61,073 bases of DNA, taken from an uncultured Anaeroplasmataceae bacterium (GTDB lineage: Bacteria > Bacillota_I > Bacilli_A > Acholeplasmatales > Anaeroplasmataceae). The stretch spans positions 1-61,073 of the forward strand of contig CANQBD010000007.1 of assembly GCA_947589245.1 (NCBI GenBank), written 5' to 3'. The translations under genes were made by a program, and so were the position numbers. Numbering within the stretch: position 1 is the first letter of the stretch; every line of letters begins with the position of its first letter. Under the pieces are notes generated by a model. That model worked only from the letters and a program-made list of their open reading frames with translations, was not told where the DNA came from and ran no database searches. Below are positions 42,497-52,394 of this stretch, piece by piece.

Positions 42497-43911
42497 TTAT
42501 TTTCTTCTAAGGCTTTGATTAGTAATTGATAATCATTATGTTTAAATTTAAAGTTTTTAATTAATTCAAAATTTTCATTACCCTTACCTGTAACTAAAAC
42601 AATATCATTTGGTTTAGCAAGCCTACTAGCTAGTTTTATTGCATCTGCCCGATTAATTGTTAGATAATATTCTTTATTTTCAAGTTCTTTAGTTAAGTCA
42701 TATAAGATACTAAACAAGCTTTCATTTTTGGGGTCTTCTGAAGTAAAAATAGTGATATCGGAGTAAGTGGTGGCAATTTTACCCATATCTTGACGCTTAG
42801 TTTTATCTTTTTCACCTTGAGCTCCTAAGACAGAGATAATTTTACCTTTTTTGAATAGACTTAAATTGGCTAAGATATTTTCTAAGGCATTAGGTGTATG
42901 GGCAAAATCAACTATACCGGTGATATTATTTTTATTTGTATAATGCATAAATCTACCTTCGATGTCTTTTAAATCAATTAAACCTTTTTTGATGTATTTT
43001 AGGTCTATACCAAGTTCATTAGTATAGGCAATGCAGGCTAAGGCATTATATACATTATATTTACCGAAAAGAGCAATTTCAAAATTACTTAAAAAGCATC
43101 CTTTATAATAAACATCAAATTTTGATGACAATAAACTTAGTTGTAAATTTTTTGCTTGATATAAACCACTTTCAATACCATAAGTAATAATTTTAGCTTT
43201 AGTCATTGTGAATAAATATTTGGCATATTTGTCATCACTATTTATTACAGCTAAACCATTTTCATCAAGCATTTCAAATAACTTAGCTTTAGCTTTAAGG
43301 TAATTATTCATTGTTTTATGGGTATTTAAATGCTCATGGCTTAAGTTAGTGAATATGGCTCCATTAAATTTAAAACTATCAACTCTGCCATCAACTATAC
43401 CTTCACTAGACACCTCCATTACTAAATCATTGATATTATGCTTTTTAAAGACACTGACTGCTTCATAAAGAAGAGAAGGAATAGGAGTAGTGTGCTTGGT
43501 TTTAATATTTTTACTTAAATAATTGATGCCGTTAGTTCCAATATAAGCTGAGCTTTTTGCAACATTAAAAATATTATTTAACAGTGTGGCAGTTGTAGTT
43601 TTACCATCAGTGCCAGTAATTCCAACTGAATAGATATCAGCATGATAATGATAGAATTTTTGGAGTAGTTTAATATATTCCTCTTTGGCATTTTTTACTC
43701 TTATATGGTTATAATCACCTATGACTAATTGATCAGTGACTATTAGGCAGGCACCTTTATCTAAGGCCTCTTTTATATATTTTTTGCCATTTTGTTTTTT
43801 ACCTTTTACAGCCACGAATATGTAATTTTCTTTAACTTGTTTGGAATTAGATGTAACACCTAAGACATCTTTAGAAATACCTAAGTTGGGATAAAGCTGG
43901 TTAATGTTCAT
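42493..43911 (-). CDS. Second MurE-like Mur ligase
   Basis: 472-residue Mur ligase with the whole MurE architecture: VTSNSKQV at the N-terminal domain, P-loop GTDGKTTT (about 100-107), MEVSSEG, FTNLSHEHLNTHKT, and a C-terminal domain with DFAHTPNALENIL. The position that reads DNPR in DAP-type enzymes is SEDPKNE here, so DAP specificity is unlikely. It may add another amino acid, act in another wall polymer, or be used in sporulation; these are guesses. It is a monocistronic gene far from murE. I use the ATG at 43911, nine bases after GTGAG, not the one three codons earlier. Confidence 0.82.
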   Translation of the reverse strand: MNINQLYPNLGISKDVLGVTSNSKQVKENYIFVAVKGKKQNGKKYIKEALDKGACLIVTDQLVIGDYNHIRVKNAKEEYIKLLQKFYHYHADIYSVGITGTDGKTTTATLLNNIFNVAKSSAYIGTNGINYLSKNIKTKHTTPIPSLLYEAVSVFKKHNINDLVMEVSSEGIVDGRVDSFKFNGAIFTNLSHEHLNTHKTMNNYLKAKAKLFEMLDENGLAVINSDDKYAKYLFTMTKAKIITYGIESGLYQAKNLQLSLLSSKFDVYYKGCFLSNFEIALFGKYNVYNALACIAYTNELGIDLKYIKKGLIDLKDIEGRFMHYTNKNNITGIVDFAHTPNALENILANLSLFKKGKIISVLGAQGEKDKTKRQDMGKIATTYSDITIFTSEDPKNESLFSILYDLTKELENKEYYLTINRADAIKLASRLAKPNDIVLVTGKGNENFELIKNFKFKHNDYQLLIKALEENK

Positions 43912-44049
43912 TTTTATCATCTCACTTGTTTTTAGTATGTTTTTATTTTGTCTTTTTTATACAACAGCTTAGGCCTTAATACTTTAATTATTTTTACCTC
44001 AAATCATAGTAATTATTTTGTCAAAAAACAGTATATTTGTTTTAAATTA

Positions 44050-44058
44050 TGTTATAAT
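44050..44058 (+). promoter_or_regulatory. Extended -10 promoter of uvrB
   Basis: TGT followed by TATAAT (44053-44058), an extended -10; the -35 region is poor. It is 26 bases before the uvrB start. No LexA/DinR-type GAAC-N4-GTTC operator was seen. Confidence 0.6.
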
Positions 44059-44083
44059 GGTTAAATGTAAGGATAGTGATAAT

Positions 44084-46039
44084 ATGGAATTTACAATTAA
44101 GTCAAATTATGAACCTACCGGTGATCAACCACAAGCCATTGATGATATTGTTAATAACTTTAAAAATGGGGTTAAACGCCAAGTACTTTTAGGTGCCACT
44201 GGTACAGGAAAAACTTTTACGATGTGTAATGTTATTGCTAAACTCAATAAACCAACTCTAGTACTTGCGCATAATAAGACTTTAGCTGGCCAATTATATA
44301 ATGAGATTAAATCACTATTTCCTAACAATCACGTTGAATATTTCATTTCCTACTATGACTATTATCAGCCAGAGGCCTATGTTGTAAGTAGTGATACCTA
44401 TATAGAGAAAGATTCAAGCATCAATGAAGAAATAGATGAAATGCGTCATAGTGCTACGGCAGCCCTTATGGATTATAAAGATGTTATTGTTGTAGCCTCA
44501 GTCTCTTGCATCTATGGTATTGGTGATCCTGATGATTATCGTAATTCAATGATTAATATAAGAGTTGGTGAATCTTATAATAAAAAAGATTTACTTAGAC
44601 GCTTAGTTGAAATGCAATTTGAAAGAAATGACATTGATTTTAAACGTGGCAGCTTTAGAGTACGAGGTGATGTTTTAGAAATAATCCCGGTCTCTGAGCA
44701 TTCTAAAGGTATAAGAATCGAGTTTTTCGAAGATGAGGTTGAACGGATTAGAACTTTTGATGTTGCTTCTGGGAAAAAGATTAGTGATGTTGCTTTTGCT
44801 AATATTTTTGCCGCAACGCACTTTGTTACTAATCATGAAAAGCTAGAAGAAGCACTAAGAAGAATTAGAGCTGAGCTGCAAATTACACATAAAAAGTTTG
44901 TTTTGGCTGGTAAACCACTTGAGGCAGAAAGAATTGAACAAAGAACTAAGTACGATTTAGAAATGCTTGAACAAACTGGTACTTGTAGTGGTGTTGAAAA
45001 CTATTCTAGACACCTATCCTTGCGGGGTGAGGGGGAAACACCAGCTACCTTAATCGACTTTTTTGGTGATGATTTTTTACTTATCGTTGATGAATCACAT
45101 GTTACATTACCACAAATTAGAGGTATGTATAATGGCGATAGATCCCGAAAAGAAACCTTAGTTAATTATGGGTTTAGATTACCTTCAGCGTTAGATAACC
45201 GACCTTTACGTTTTGAGGAGTTTGATAGTAAAATTAAACAAGCACTTTATGTTTCGGCAACACCAGGCGATTTTGAAAAGCAGTATCCTATTGTTGAACA
45301 AATCATTCGTCCTACTGGTCTTTTAGACCCAGTGATTGATGTTAGAAAGACGTTAGGACAAGTTGATGATATTTATAATGAAATAAAACAACGGATACCT
45401 CTAAATGAACGTGTTTTGGTTACAACCTTAACAATTAAGATGAGTGAAGATTTAACTGCTTATTTCAAGAAATTAGGCTTGAAAGTTGCTTATTTGCATT
45501 CAGAAATTAAAGCTCTTGAACGTTTAGAGATTTTAAGAGATTTAAGAAGTGGAAAATATGATGTTTTAGTTGGTATTAATCTTTTAAGAGAAGGTCTTGA
45601 TTTGCCTGAAGTATCTTTAGTCTGTATCTTAGATGCTGATAAACAAGGCTTTTTGCGAAGTGCTAGAAGCTTGATTCAAACTATTGGTAGAGCGGCGCGA
45701 AATGCTAATGGTAAAGTAATCATGTATGCTGACACCTTAAGTGAGGCTATGGAAGAAGCAATATTAGAAACAAATCGGCGGCGTGAAATTCAAATGGCTT
45801 ACAATCAAGCAAATGGTATTATTCCCCAAACTATTATTAAATCTATTCCAGAAGCTGTAAGCATTAAGAAGGCTAATGAAAAAACTAAGGATGTAGCTAA
45901 AAAGAAGCTTTCTAAAGAAGATAAGATTGCTCTTATCAGTGAATTAGAAGAAGAGATGCTCACCTGTGCTAAGAATCTAAACTTCGAAATGGCTGCTCAA
46001 ATTAGAGATGCAATATTAGAAATAAAGGCAGGTAAATAG
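44084..46039 (+). CDS. uvrB: Excinuclease ABC subunit B
   Basis: 651-residue damage-verification helicase of nucleotide-excision repair. Walker [11 protein letters not shown] (about 38-47), the beta-hairpin region [17 protein letters not shown]-type helix, [26 protein letters not shown], and motif [15 protein letters not shown] are in order. The C-terminal UVR motif ([24 protein letters not shown]) ends the protein. uvrA is not next to it; sdaA follows by one base instead. The start at 44084 follows GATAGTGAT; the frame is open upstream across the promoter. Confidence 0.97.
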   Translation: MEFTIKSNYEPTGDQPQAIDDIVNNFKNGVKRQVLLGATGTGKTFTMCNVIAKLNKPTLVLAHNKTLAGQLYNEIKSLFPNNHVEYFISYYDYYQPEAYVVSSDTYIEKDSSINEEIDEMRHSATAALMDYKDVIVVASVSCIYGIGDPDDYRNSMINIRVGESYNKKDLLRRLVEMQFERNDIDFKRGSFRVRGDVLEIIPVSEHSKGIRIEFFEDEVERIRTFDVASGKKISDVAFANIFAATHFVTNHEKLEEALRRIRAELQITHKKFVLAGKPLEAERIEQRTKYDLEMLEQTGTCSGVENYSRHLSLRGEGETPATLIDFFGDDFLLIVDESHVTLPQIRGMYNGDRSRKETLVNYGFRLPSALDNRPLRFEEFDSKIKQALYVSATPGDFEKQYPIVEQIIRPTGLLDPVIDVRKTLGQVDDIYNEIKQRIPLNERVLVTTLTIKMSEDLTAYFKKLGLKVAYLHSEIKALERLEILRDLRSGKYDVLVGINLLREGLDLPEVSLVCILDADKQGFLRSARSLIQTIGRAARNANGKVIMYADTLSEAMEEAILETNRRREIQMAYNQANGIIPQTIIKSIPEAVSIKKANEKTKDVAKKKLSKEDKIALISELEEEMLTCAKNLNFEMAAQIRDAILEIKAGK

Positions 46040-46040
46040 T

Positions 46041-47237
46041 ATGGAATCAATAAAAGAGCTTTATAAACGGGGACATGGCCCATCGAGTTCACATACAATG
46101 GGACCGCTAATAGCTGCTAAAAAGTTTTTGGAGCGTTTTCCCAATTCGGATTATATTAAGGTTATTTTGTACGGCTCACTTGCTTTGACTGGACAAGGTC
46201 ACTTAACCGACTATATTATTAAAAAAACTTTAATGCCAATTTCTTGTCAGATTATTTTTGATAATGAAACAATTAAAAAACATCCAAATACTTTGGAATT
46301 TTATGGCTATAAAGGGAAGCTATTACTAGGAAAAATGACTGTTTATTCTGTTGGTGGTGGCAAAATTATTATTGAGGGTGAAAAAGAGGAGCTTGTCAAA
46401 GAAATTTATCCTCATAAAAAATTTAAAGATATTGCTAAATATTGTCAAGAAAATAACTTTACACTTGTCGATTATGTTGATAAGTATGAAGAAAAAGATC
46501 TAAATGAATATTTAAATCTAATTTATGAAACAATGCTAGATTCAATTAATCGTGGTTTGACAAATAAAGGTTTATTACCTGGTAAGCTTGGTGTTAAGCG
46601 TAAGGCTGCAGATATTTATCAGAAAGATCTTAAGGATGCTTCCACCGATGAGCTTTTAAGAAAAAAAGTTTTGGCCTATGCCTATGCAACTAGTGAAGAA
46701 AATGCTTTTGGTGGTTTAATTGTAACTGCACCTACCTGTGGGGCATCTGGAGTTATGCCGGCATGTCTCCATTACGCTTTAGATTTAGAAAAATATTCTA
46801 AAACGACCTTGATTGCTGGTTTAAAGGTTGCTGGTTTAATTGGTAATATTGTCAAGACAAATGGTTCAATATCCGGAGCTGAAGCAGGCTGTCAAGCCGA
46901 AGTAGGTACAGCTTGTGCTATGGCGGCAGCTTTTATAAGCTACATAAGTGGTGGTAATACAGACAATATTGAACGTGCAGCTGAGATTGCCTTAGAGCAC
47001 CATTTAGGTTTAACCTGTGATCCAATTGGGGGTTATGTGCAAATTCCATGCATTGAAAGAAATGCTGTGGCAGCCTTGCGAGCCATTGATGCTGCTAAAC
47101 TAGCATCTTATATTACGAGTAGTGATTCTAAAATATCTTTTGATTTAGTTGTTGAAGCTATGCTTGACACTGGACATGATTTAAAAACAGATTATCGTGA
47201 AACAGCGGCAGGTGGGCTAGCATCTAAATACCATTAA
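46041..47237 (+). CDS. L-serine dehydratase, iron-sulfur-dependent, single chain
   Basis: 398-residue [4Fe-4S] L-serine ammonia-lyase converting serine to pyruvate and ammonia. The beta domain is at the N-terminus (HGPSSSHTMGPLIAA, YGSLALTGQGHLTDY) and the alpha domain follows, with TAPTCGASGVMPACL, SISGAEAGCQAEVGTACAMAAA and LGLTCDPIGGYVQIPCIERNAVAA supplying cluster cysteines. Both domains are in one chain, unlike the split SdaAA/SdaAB of Bacillus. It begins one base after the uvrB stop with no clear ribosome site, so it probably depends on uvrB translation. This pairing has no obvious functional logic. Confidence 0.93.
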   Translation: MESIKELYKRGHGPSSSHTMGPLIAAKKFLERFPNSDYIKVILYGSLALTGQGHLTDYIIKKTLMPISCQIIFDNETIKKHPNTLEFYGYKGKLLLGKMTVYSVGGGKIIIEGEKEELVKEIYPHKKFKDIAKYCQENNFTLVDYVDKYEEKDLNEYLNLIYETMLDSINRGLTNKGLLPGKLGVKRKAADIYQKDLKDASTDELLRKKVLAYAYATSEENAFGGLIVTAPTCGASGVMPACLHYALDLEKYSKTTLIAGLKVAGLIGNIVKTNGSISGAEAGCQAEVGTACAMAAAFISYISGGNTDNIERAAEIALEHHLGLTCDPIGGYVQIPCIERNAVAALRAIDAAKLASYITSSDSKISFDLVVEAMLDTGHDLKTDYRETAAGGLASKYH

Positions 47238-47260
47238 TTAAAAAAAGGAGAGATGCTCTC

Positions 47261-48607
47261 ATGGAATTAGGGAAAATTTATGAGCTTAATATTACTAGTT
47301 ATGATATGAATGGCTGGGGTGTTGCAAGCTTAGATAATAAAGTAATTTTTGTGGAAAAAGCTATGAAAGCTGAAGTAGTCTTAGCTAAAATAACGAACAT
47401 CCATAAAAAATATGCTTTTGCTCAAACAGTTAAAGTTTTAGAAGCTTCAACTGAGCGTATTGAAAGTATTTGTCCTTACTATGAGGGTTGTGGAGGCTGT
47501 GATTTATTACACATGAACTATCAGGTAGAATGTGAAATAAAGGAAGCCAAAATTAAAAATTCATTTGCTAAAATCAATAGTTTAAAAAACGTTAAGATAA
47601 ATCCTATAATAAAAAATGACAAGATAACTGGTTATCGTAATAAAATCATTATTCCTTTTAGTGTAGATGCTGACAATAATGTCATTTATGGCTTTTATGC
47701 TAAAATGTCACATGAACTTATTTCGATTGATCATTGTATAATATCTAATCAATATGTCAATGAAGTAGTTGAATTTATCAGAAAATATCTTAGTGTTATG
47801 AATATTAAAATTTATAACGAAACTACACATACTGGTATTTTTAAAGGTGTAATGATTAGAAACAATTATTTGAATGAGATGATGGTTGTCTTAATTGTTA
47901 CAACTAAAATTGACTTTAGTGGTTTAGTAAGTTATTTAGAAAAGGATTATCCGCTTGTTAAGTCCATTTATTTAAATATTAATCCTAAATTAACTAATGT
48001 TATGCTCGGTGATAAATTAATTCATCTTGCAGGTGCTAAAACCTTAGTTGAAGATATTTTGGGGCTTAAATTTAATGTTTCAGCAGCTTCCTTTATGCAA
48101 ATTAATCACGAGGCTGCTCAAAAACTATATAATGAAGCCTTTAAAATGGCTAATTTAACTAAAAATATGAATGTTATTGATGCTTATTGTGGTATGGGTA
48201 GTATAACATTAAATCTAGCTAAAATGGTTAATTATGTCTATGGAATTGAGGTTGTTCCAGATGCCATTATAAATGCAAATCATAATAAAGAACTAAATAA
48301 TATAAAAAACGTAACCTTCATTTGTGGCAAATGTGAAGAAGAAATAGCTAAATTATTACCTCAAAATAAAATTGATGTAATTTTCTTTGATCCACCACGC
48401 AAGGGTTGTGAGAAAAGTTTTTTAGAAGCAATAGTAAATGCCCAAATACCTAAGTTAGTCTATATTTCTTGTAATATAGCCACAGCTTGTAGAGATATCA
48501 ATTATCTATTAGAAAATAACTATCAAGTAGTTGAGGTAACACCTGTCGATATATTTAGTAGAACTAATAATGTTGAGACAGTGGTAACATTATCATTGCG
48601 AAAGTAA
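47261..48607 (+). CDS. rlmCD: 23S rRNA (uracil-C5)-methyltransferase, RlmCD/RumA type
   Basis: 448-residue SAM-dependent RNA m5U methyltransferase. An N-terminal TRAM domain (about 1-60) is followed by the iron-sulfur motif CPYYEGCGGC. The methyltransferase fold has IDAYCGMGSITLNLA and the catalytic region DPPRKGCEKS...YISCN with the nucleophilic Cys. It ends VETVVTLSLRK with no extra C-terminal tail. AAAAGGAGAG precedes the ATG. RumA/RlmD-type genes are well-known integration sites for mobile elements, and the accessory region starts right after this stop codon. Confidence 0.93.
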   Translation: MELGKIYELNITSYDMNGWGVASLDNKVIFVEKAMKAEVVLAKITNIHKKYAFAQTVKVLEASTERIESICPYYEGCGGCDLLHMNYQVECEIKEAKIKNSFAKINSLKNVKINPIIKNDKITGYRNKIIIPFSVDADNNVIYGFYAKMSHELISIDHCIISNQYVNEVVEFIRKYLSVMNIKIYNETTHTGIFKGVMIRNNYLNEMMVVLIVTTKIDFSGLVSYLEKDYPLVKSIYLNINPKLTNVMLGDKLIHLAGAKTLVEDILGLKFNVSAASFMQINHEAAQKLYNEAFKMANLTKNMNVIDAYCGMGSITLNLAKMVNYVYGIEVVPDAIINANHNKELNNIKNVTFICGKCEEEIAKLLPQNKIDVIFFDPPRKGCEKSFLEAIVNAQIPKLVYISCNIATACRDINYLLENNYQVVEVTPVDIFSRTNNVETVVTLSLRK

Positions 48608-48638
48608 GGATTTTTCATTCTAAATAAGTCGACAACAA

Positions 48639-48658
48639 TTAATTATATATATAATTAA
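48639..48658. repeat. 20-base perfect palindrome after rlmCD
   Basis: TTAATTATAT followed by its exact complement ATATAATTAA, 32 bases after the rlmCD stop and followed by AATTTTT. It could act as a weak terminator or mark a junction; all A/T, so chance is possible. Confidence 0.5.
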
Positions 48659-48659
48659 A

Positions 48660-49145
48660 TTTTTAGAAATGATGAAGATTTAGTAGTTAATATTAAAAAA
48701 TCTATGGCTAATCTTCCAAAGCCAGTTATAATTGAAGTTCCTGAAGAATTAGACAAAGAAGAAACCAATCTCAAAACACTCAAATAGAATTTCTAAAGGT
48801 ACTTACAAAAGAAATGATATAACCCTTATATATGCATTCCTTAGAAATTCAGCACATCTATTAATGAGAATCTGTGATTGGTTTGATAACTTCTATTATT
48901 TCAAACTTACAACAATTCTATCACAAGAAGGAGAAGAAAAAGGCACAGTAAAGAAGCTCTGTATCAACATAAGAGATCTAACCAACAAAGGCTCTAATCT
49001 CTATGATTCTACCTTCTTAAGCTATGCCTATGAACAAAAGAAAAACAAATCCTTTAAAGACCTAGACACCTTCACTATTCTAACTCCAAGCATAGGAGAA
49101 CTAAGTAAATGTAGTTCTAGGTTTTATGATAAAATTAATCAATAA
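48660..49145 (+). pseudogene. Relic coding fragments of unknown origin
   Basis: One frame (about 48672-48787) reads DEDLVVNIKKSMANLPKP and VIIEVPEELDKEE before a stop. A second open frame (48753-49145) includes ISKGTYKRNDITLIY and, from an ATG at 48864, 93 residues ending SSRFYDKINQ. No ribosome site precedes either. I do not recognise a family. Codon use is richer in CTA/CTC/ACC than neighbouring core genes, suggesting foreign origin. Best read as remains of a decayed mobile element lying between rlmCD and the minus-strand AlbA_2 gene. Confidence 0.45.
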
Positions 49146-49176
49146 TAAAAAGACCCAAGTAACTAAAACTTGGGTG
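49145..49176 (-). terminator. Terminator of the AlbA_2-domain gene
   Basis: On the minus strand ACCCAAGT, seven-base loop, ACTTGGGT, then CTTTTTATT. It lies just downstream of the minus-strand stop at 49188. Confidence 0.8.
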
Positions 49177-49187
49177 CAAATAAAAGA

Positions 49188-50726
49188 TTATTTGAATTTA
49201 TATTTACCCTTGCCTTGACCTTTAATTGGTTCAATTAAGTTATTGGCAAGAAGAACTTTAATACATGTATCAGAGGCATTATGACCAAGTCGTAGAGTCT
49301 CTGATATGATAGAATTACTTATGATTTGATTTCCTAATAAATTGTAAATTTTCATAAGCCTTTCTTTAACATCATTTCTAATGCTTAAATCCTGAATGAG
49401 TTTATCAATTTCCGGTTTATCATTATTAATTTCTACCTTATTAATATGAATTTCCGTTTTTTTGTCATTGACTTCCGCTTTTTCAATGCCAATTTCCGTT
49501 TTTTTTAGGTAAATTGTCACTAAAGTATAGTCTGGATTGAAGAAATCTTGGAAAGTAGGAGTAGAATACCCCTCATCCTTAGCTGTATTTAAGATAAGTG
49601 GAATTCCTGAACCAGTGCGTTCACCAGCATTTATATTATTAAACATAGTTAATATTGATTTATTTCTTGCATCAGAATTGCCTCCTGCAAATGCTAATTC
49701 CTTATGCATAGTGAATGCTCCTGGATTAGAAAATTCAATTCTATCATTATATTGTTTAATAACTAATCCACGAGTTTCATTATAATCTGCATTGGATAAG
49801 CAATTACATAAAACTTCCTTAATTACTTTATGCATTGGAGTTATATCATTTCGATAAATGCCTTCCGTTTTATAGGGGACTTTTATACTTTCATTTAAGA
49901 AATTGATGATTCTAAAGAAGAAATCAAATAAATTGCCACTCCAATCACCAGTAGAAGAATAAACTCTATTTATCCAACGCATATCTCCAACAACATTTCT
50001 CTTGTCTTGATAATCTAAAAAGAAATTAGGAAATATAGTTACAATATCATAATTATACCCAAACATTAATAAACCAGCTTTAGTAAGTCTTAAAACATTA
50101 TTATCATCAAATTTAGCTGCCCCAATATGTCTTAAAAATAAATCTATAGGTTCATTGCTAAATGGATGGGAATCGCCTCTGTGATTAATAAAAAGAGAAC
50201 GATATTTTTCAATAGTTTCTTTACATAGAACATCAATAGTTAAGTTGTCAGCAATGTATGAATCTTGAGAATTGGTATCATTGTCTCTAACCATATTAGC
50301 AACTTCTCTTTTACTACACTTGTAATCGCCTTCATGATTACGGCGGTAGCATAAATATAAGTTATTATTTAAGTATACAGGCTTATCAAAACGAGAAGCT
50401 TGAGGAACATCAATGACAACAACATAAGAATTCTCAATATTTTCAATTTTAACATGACGATCAGTTAATAAATTGATACTCACCTTATCAGAATGAATTG
50501 TATCCCAAAATGATTTTACTAAAGCATTAGCATCTAATTCAGTTAATTGAATTGGAATTAATTCTTTGTTTGAATTTTCACTAACTCCTAAAAGAATAGT
50601 TCCACCATATGTATTTGCAAAAGCACTATACGTTTCCCAAATACTACTTGGAATACCACCTTTAGCAGTTTTCACTTCTAATTGATTATTTTCTCTTAAA
50701 GAATACAACTTACTGATATCAAACAT
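49188..50726 (-). CDS. AlbA_2/Schlafen-like domain protein with ATPase-like middle and HTH end
   Basis: 512-residue protein of the COG2865 type. The N-terminal AlbA_2 domain (about 10-140) has ENNQLEVKTAKGGIP, SAFANTYGGTILLGVSE and a YRRNHEGDYKCSKRE end. The middle has the GHKL-like helix KEVLCNCLSNADYNETRG, IEFSNPGAF and GERTGSGIPLI. Before the C-terminus is a run of short repeats of the KTEI/KAEV kind (about 408-445). A winged-helix follows (ISETLRLGHNASDTCIKVLLANNLIE). Such proteins are called putative transcriptional regulators or defence factors and are frequent in accessory regions. I start at 50726 because GTGAT lies four bases before that ATG. Confidence 0.82.
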   Translation of the reverse strand: MFDISKLYSLRENNQLEVKTAKGGIPSSIWETYSAFANTYGGTILLGVSENSNKELIPIQLTELDANALVKSFWDTIHSDKVSINLLTDRHVKIENIENSYVVVIDVPQASRFDKPVYLNNNLYLCYRRNHEGDYKCSKREVANMVRDNDTNSQDSYIADNLTIDVLCKETIEKYRSLFINHRGDSHPFSNEPIDLFLRHIGAAKFDDNNVLRLTKAGLLMFGYNYDIVTIFPNFFLDYQDKRNVVGDMRWINRVYSSTGDWSGNLFDFFFRIINFLNESIKVPYKTEGIYRNDITPMHKVIKEVLCNCLSNADYNETRGLVIKQYNDRIEFSNPGAFTMHKELAFAGGNSDARNKSILTMFNNINAGERTGSGIPLILNTAKDEGYSTPTFQDFFNPDYTLVTIYLKKTEIGIEKAEVNDKKTEIHINKVEINNDKPEIDKLIQDLSIRNDVKERLMKIYNLLGNQIISNSIISETLRLGHNASDTCIKVLLANNLIEPIKGQGKGKYKFK

Positions 50727-50827
50727 AGTCATCACATCCTATAAATCATTTTACCATAAAACACCTTAATTATCTATCCTAAACAAAATTTATTTTACGA
50801 TATAATATTTTTAAAAAAGAGTATTCA

Positions 50828-51933
50828 ATGAAACTAAAAGAACTATTACAAAATTGGCTAGATAAATATGCCAAGTTAACTTTAAAGGAAAGAAGCTATA
50901 ATGAATATGTAGATGTAATAAGATTGCACATTAATCCAATCTATGCTGGAAAAATAGCCTTTGGAAGAAGAAAGAAAACAAAGGTAAAAGGAACAAAAGA
51001 CCAATATTGTATGAAAAGCATGGATGACTATATTCTAAGTGAAGGAAACATCCAAATATTATCACACTAGAGTTATGGGAAAAAAGTCAACAAAAACAAG
51101 CTCAAACCAAACTTCAACAACCACATAATGCGTGGGGGAAAACATACCTTCTTTCTGGAATATTAAGATGTCCTCGTTGTGGTGGACCTATGTATATAAG
51201 GTATCAAAGAGTAATGCAAGAAAATGGCAAACCAAAACTCTTTCATGAATATGCTTGTAGATATTATAATCTGACTGATGCTACCCATACTTGTGATTAT
51301 GCTGGAAGAATAGCAGATTATGTTATTGAACCATACATAACTAATTTATTGAAGGAAATCATTGACAATGAAGAATTTGCAGAACTATTAAGCACTAGAC
51401 TTGGTAGTCAAGTAGATACTTCAAAATTAGAAAAGGAACTATCCAATTATAAATCACAACAAAAACAATTAACTAGTACAAAGGAAAGTCTAGAACATAA
51501 GATTGACTATATGCCTCTAGGTATTCCTTTCCGTGAACAGAAGCTGGAGGATTATGAAAAAAGACTAGATGAAATCTATTTTAAGATGGATTTGTTAAAT
51601 CAAAAGATAGAAGACTTAACAATAAAAATTGATGGTATCAAAAGTCGTGATATTTCTGTAGAAAAGATCCTTCAAATATTAAGAAAATTTAATGAACTAT
51701 TTGAAGATATGAATACAGAAGAAAGAAGAAGATTAGTCTCAATCATTATAAGAAGAATAAACTTTACAGAAGATGGCTATCTGAAAAATATTGAGTTCAA
51801 ATTTCCTGTATCAGCAAAAGGCTTAAATGCCTCCAACAATGCTGAAATGAAGCAATTAAAAGCGATTGATGTAACATATGATATTCTTGAAGAAGAGATT
51901 AAGGCAGAACCCTTCCACAATCCATTTTGCTAG
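50828..51933 (+). pseudogene. Broken recombinase: tyrosine-integrase start joined to serine-recombinase body
   Basis: Residues 1-36 (LKELLQNWLDKYAKLTLKE, then YVDVIRLHINP) look like the core-binding domain of a tyrosine integrase. From NPIYAGKIAFGRRKK on the sequence is that of a large serine recombinase. A frame change near 51048 leads to HPNIITLELWEKSQ. The zinc ribbon (CPRCGGPMYIRY, then C...THTCDY) follows, then a long coiled coil (about 51400-51640) and the C-terminal LRKFNELFEDMNTEERRRLVSIIIRRI. The serine catalytic domain is absent. The main open part is 51190-51933. It cannot be an active recombinase. Confidence 0.75.
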
Positions 51934-52281
51934 AAAAGAGGATAAGCCAAAACGAGTTAGAGTTCCAAAAGAGCAAAAACCACCTCGTATCCCTCATGAG
52001 AAAAATATATATATATGCCTAAACCAAGACCAGAGCATTATAATAGGAAACAAGCAACCTATACTCAAATAAGACAATATATCTTAGATACTTTTGGATT
52101 AAAAGCTCATACTGCATACATTGCAGAAATCAAAAGAAGACATGGAATAGAAATGCAGTGCAAACGACTAATTGATAATCCGAAGAACAAAGTCCCTCAT
52201 CCGACAGAAGAAATGACAAAAGCGATAGAAGCTGCATTAATCCATTTTAATATTATACCTTTAGAGAAAGAAATCACCTAA
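51934..52281 (+). pseudogene. Orphan fragment resembling an RlmD/RumA C-terminal tail
   Basis: A frame running out of the recombinase end reads KPKRVRVPKEQKPPRIPHEKNIY and stops. Another frame from 52015 reads MPKPRPEHYNRKQATY, then IRQYILDTFGLKAHTAYIAEI and HPTEEMTKAIEAALIHFNII. The 'FGLxxHTxYIAExKR...P' pattern is that of the extra tail found on many clostridial RumA-type methyltransferases and small mobile-element proteins. The two frames meet at a TA repeat (52007-52016), where a slip would fuse them. No ribosome site precedes 52015. A terminator follows the stop. Confidence 0.5.
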
Positions 52282-52325
52282 AAGGCAACCTTGATAAATT
52301 CTAAAGAAGGTTGCCTTTTTTCTTT
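52281..52325 (+). terminator. Strong terminator ending the recombinase relic
   Basis: AAAGGCAACCTT and AAGGTTGCCTTT form a 12-pair stem around a 14-base loop and run into TTTTTCTTT. Confidence 0.9.
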
Positions 52326-52394
52326 ATATTAATTTATTTTTTTAGTATAATGTACATGAAAAATTAGATATCAAGCATAAAGAAGGTGTAGTGT

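Noticed and set aside
50828-51933. Functional integrase driving the island
   Set aside because: The serine catalytic domain is missing and the frame is broken; it cannot be active as read.
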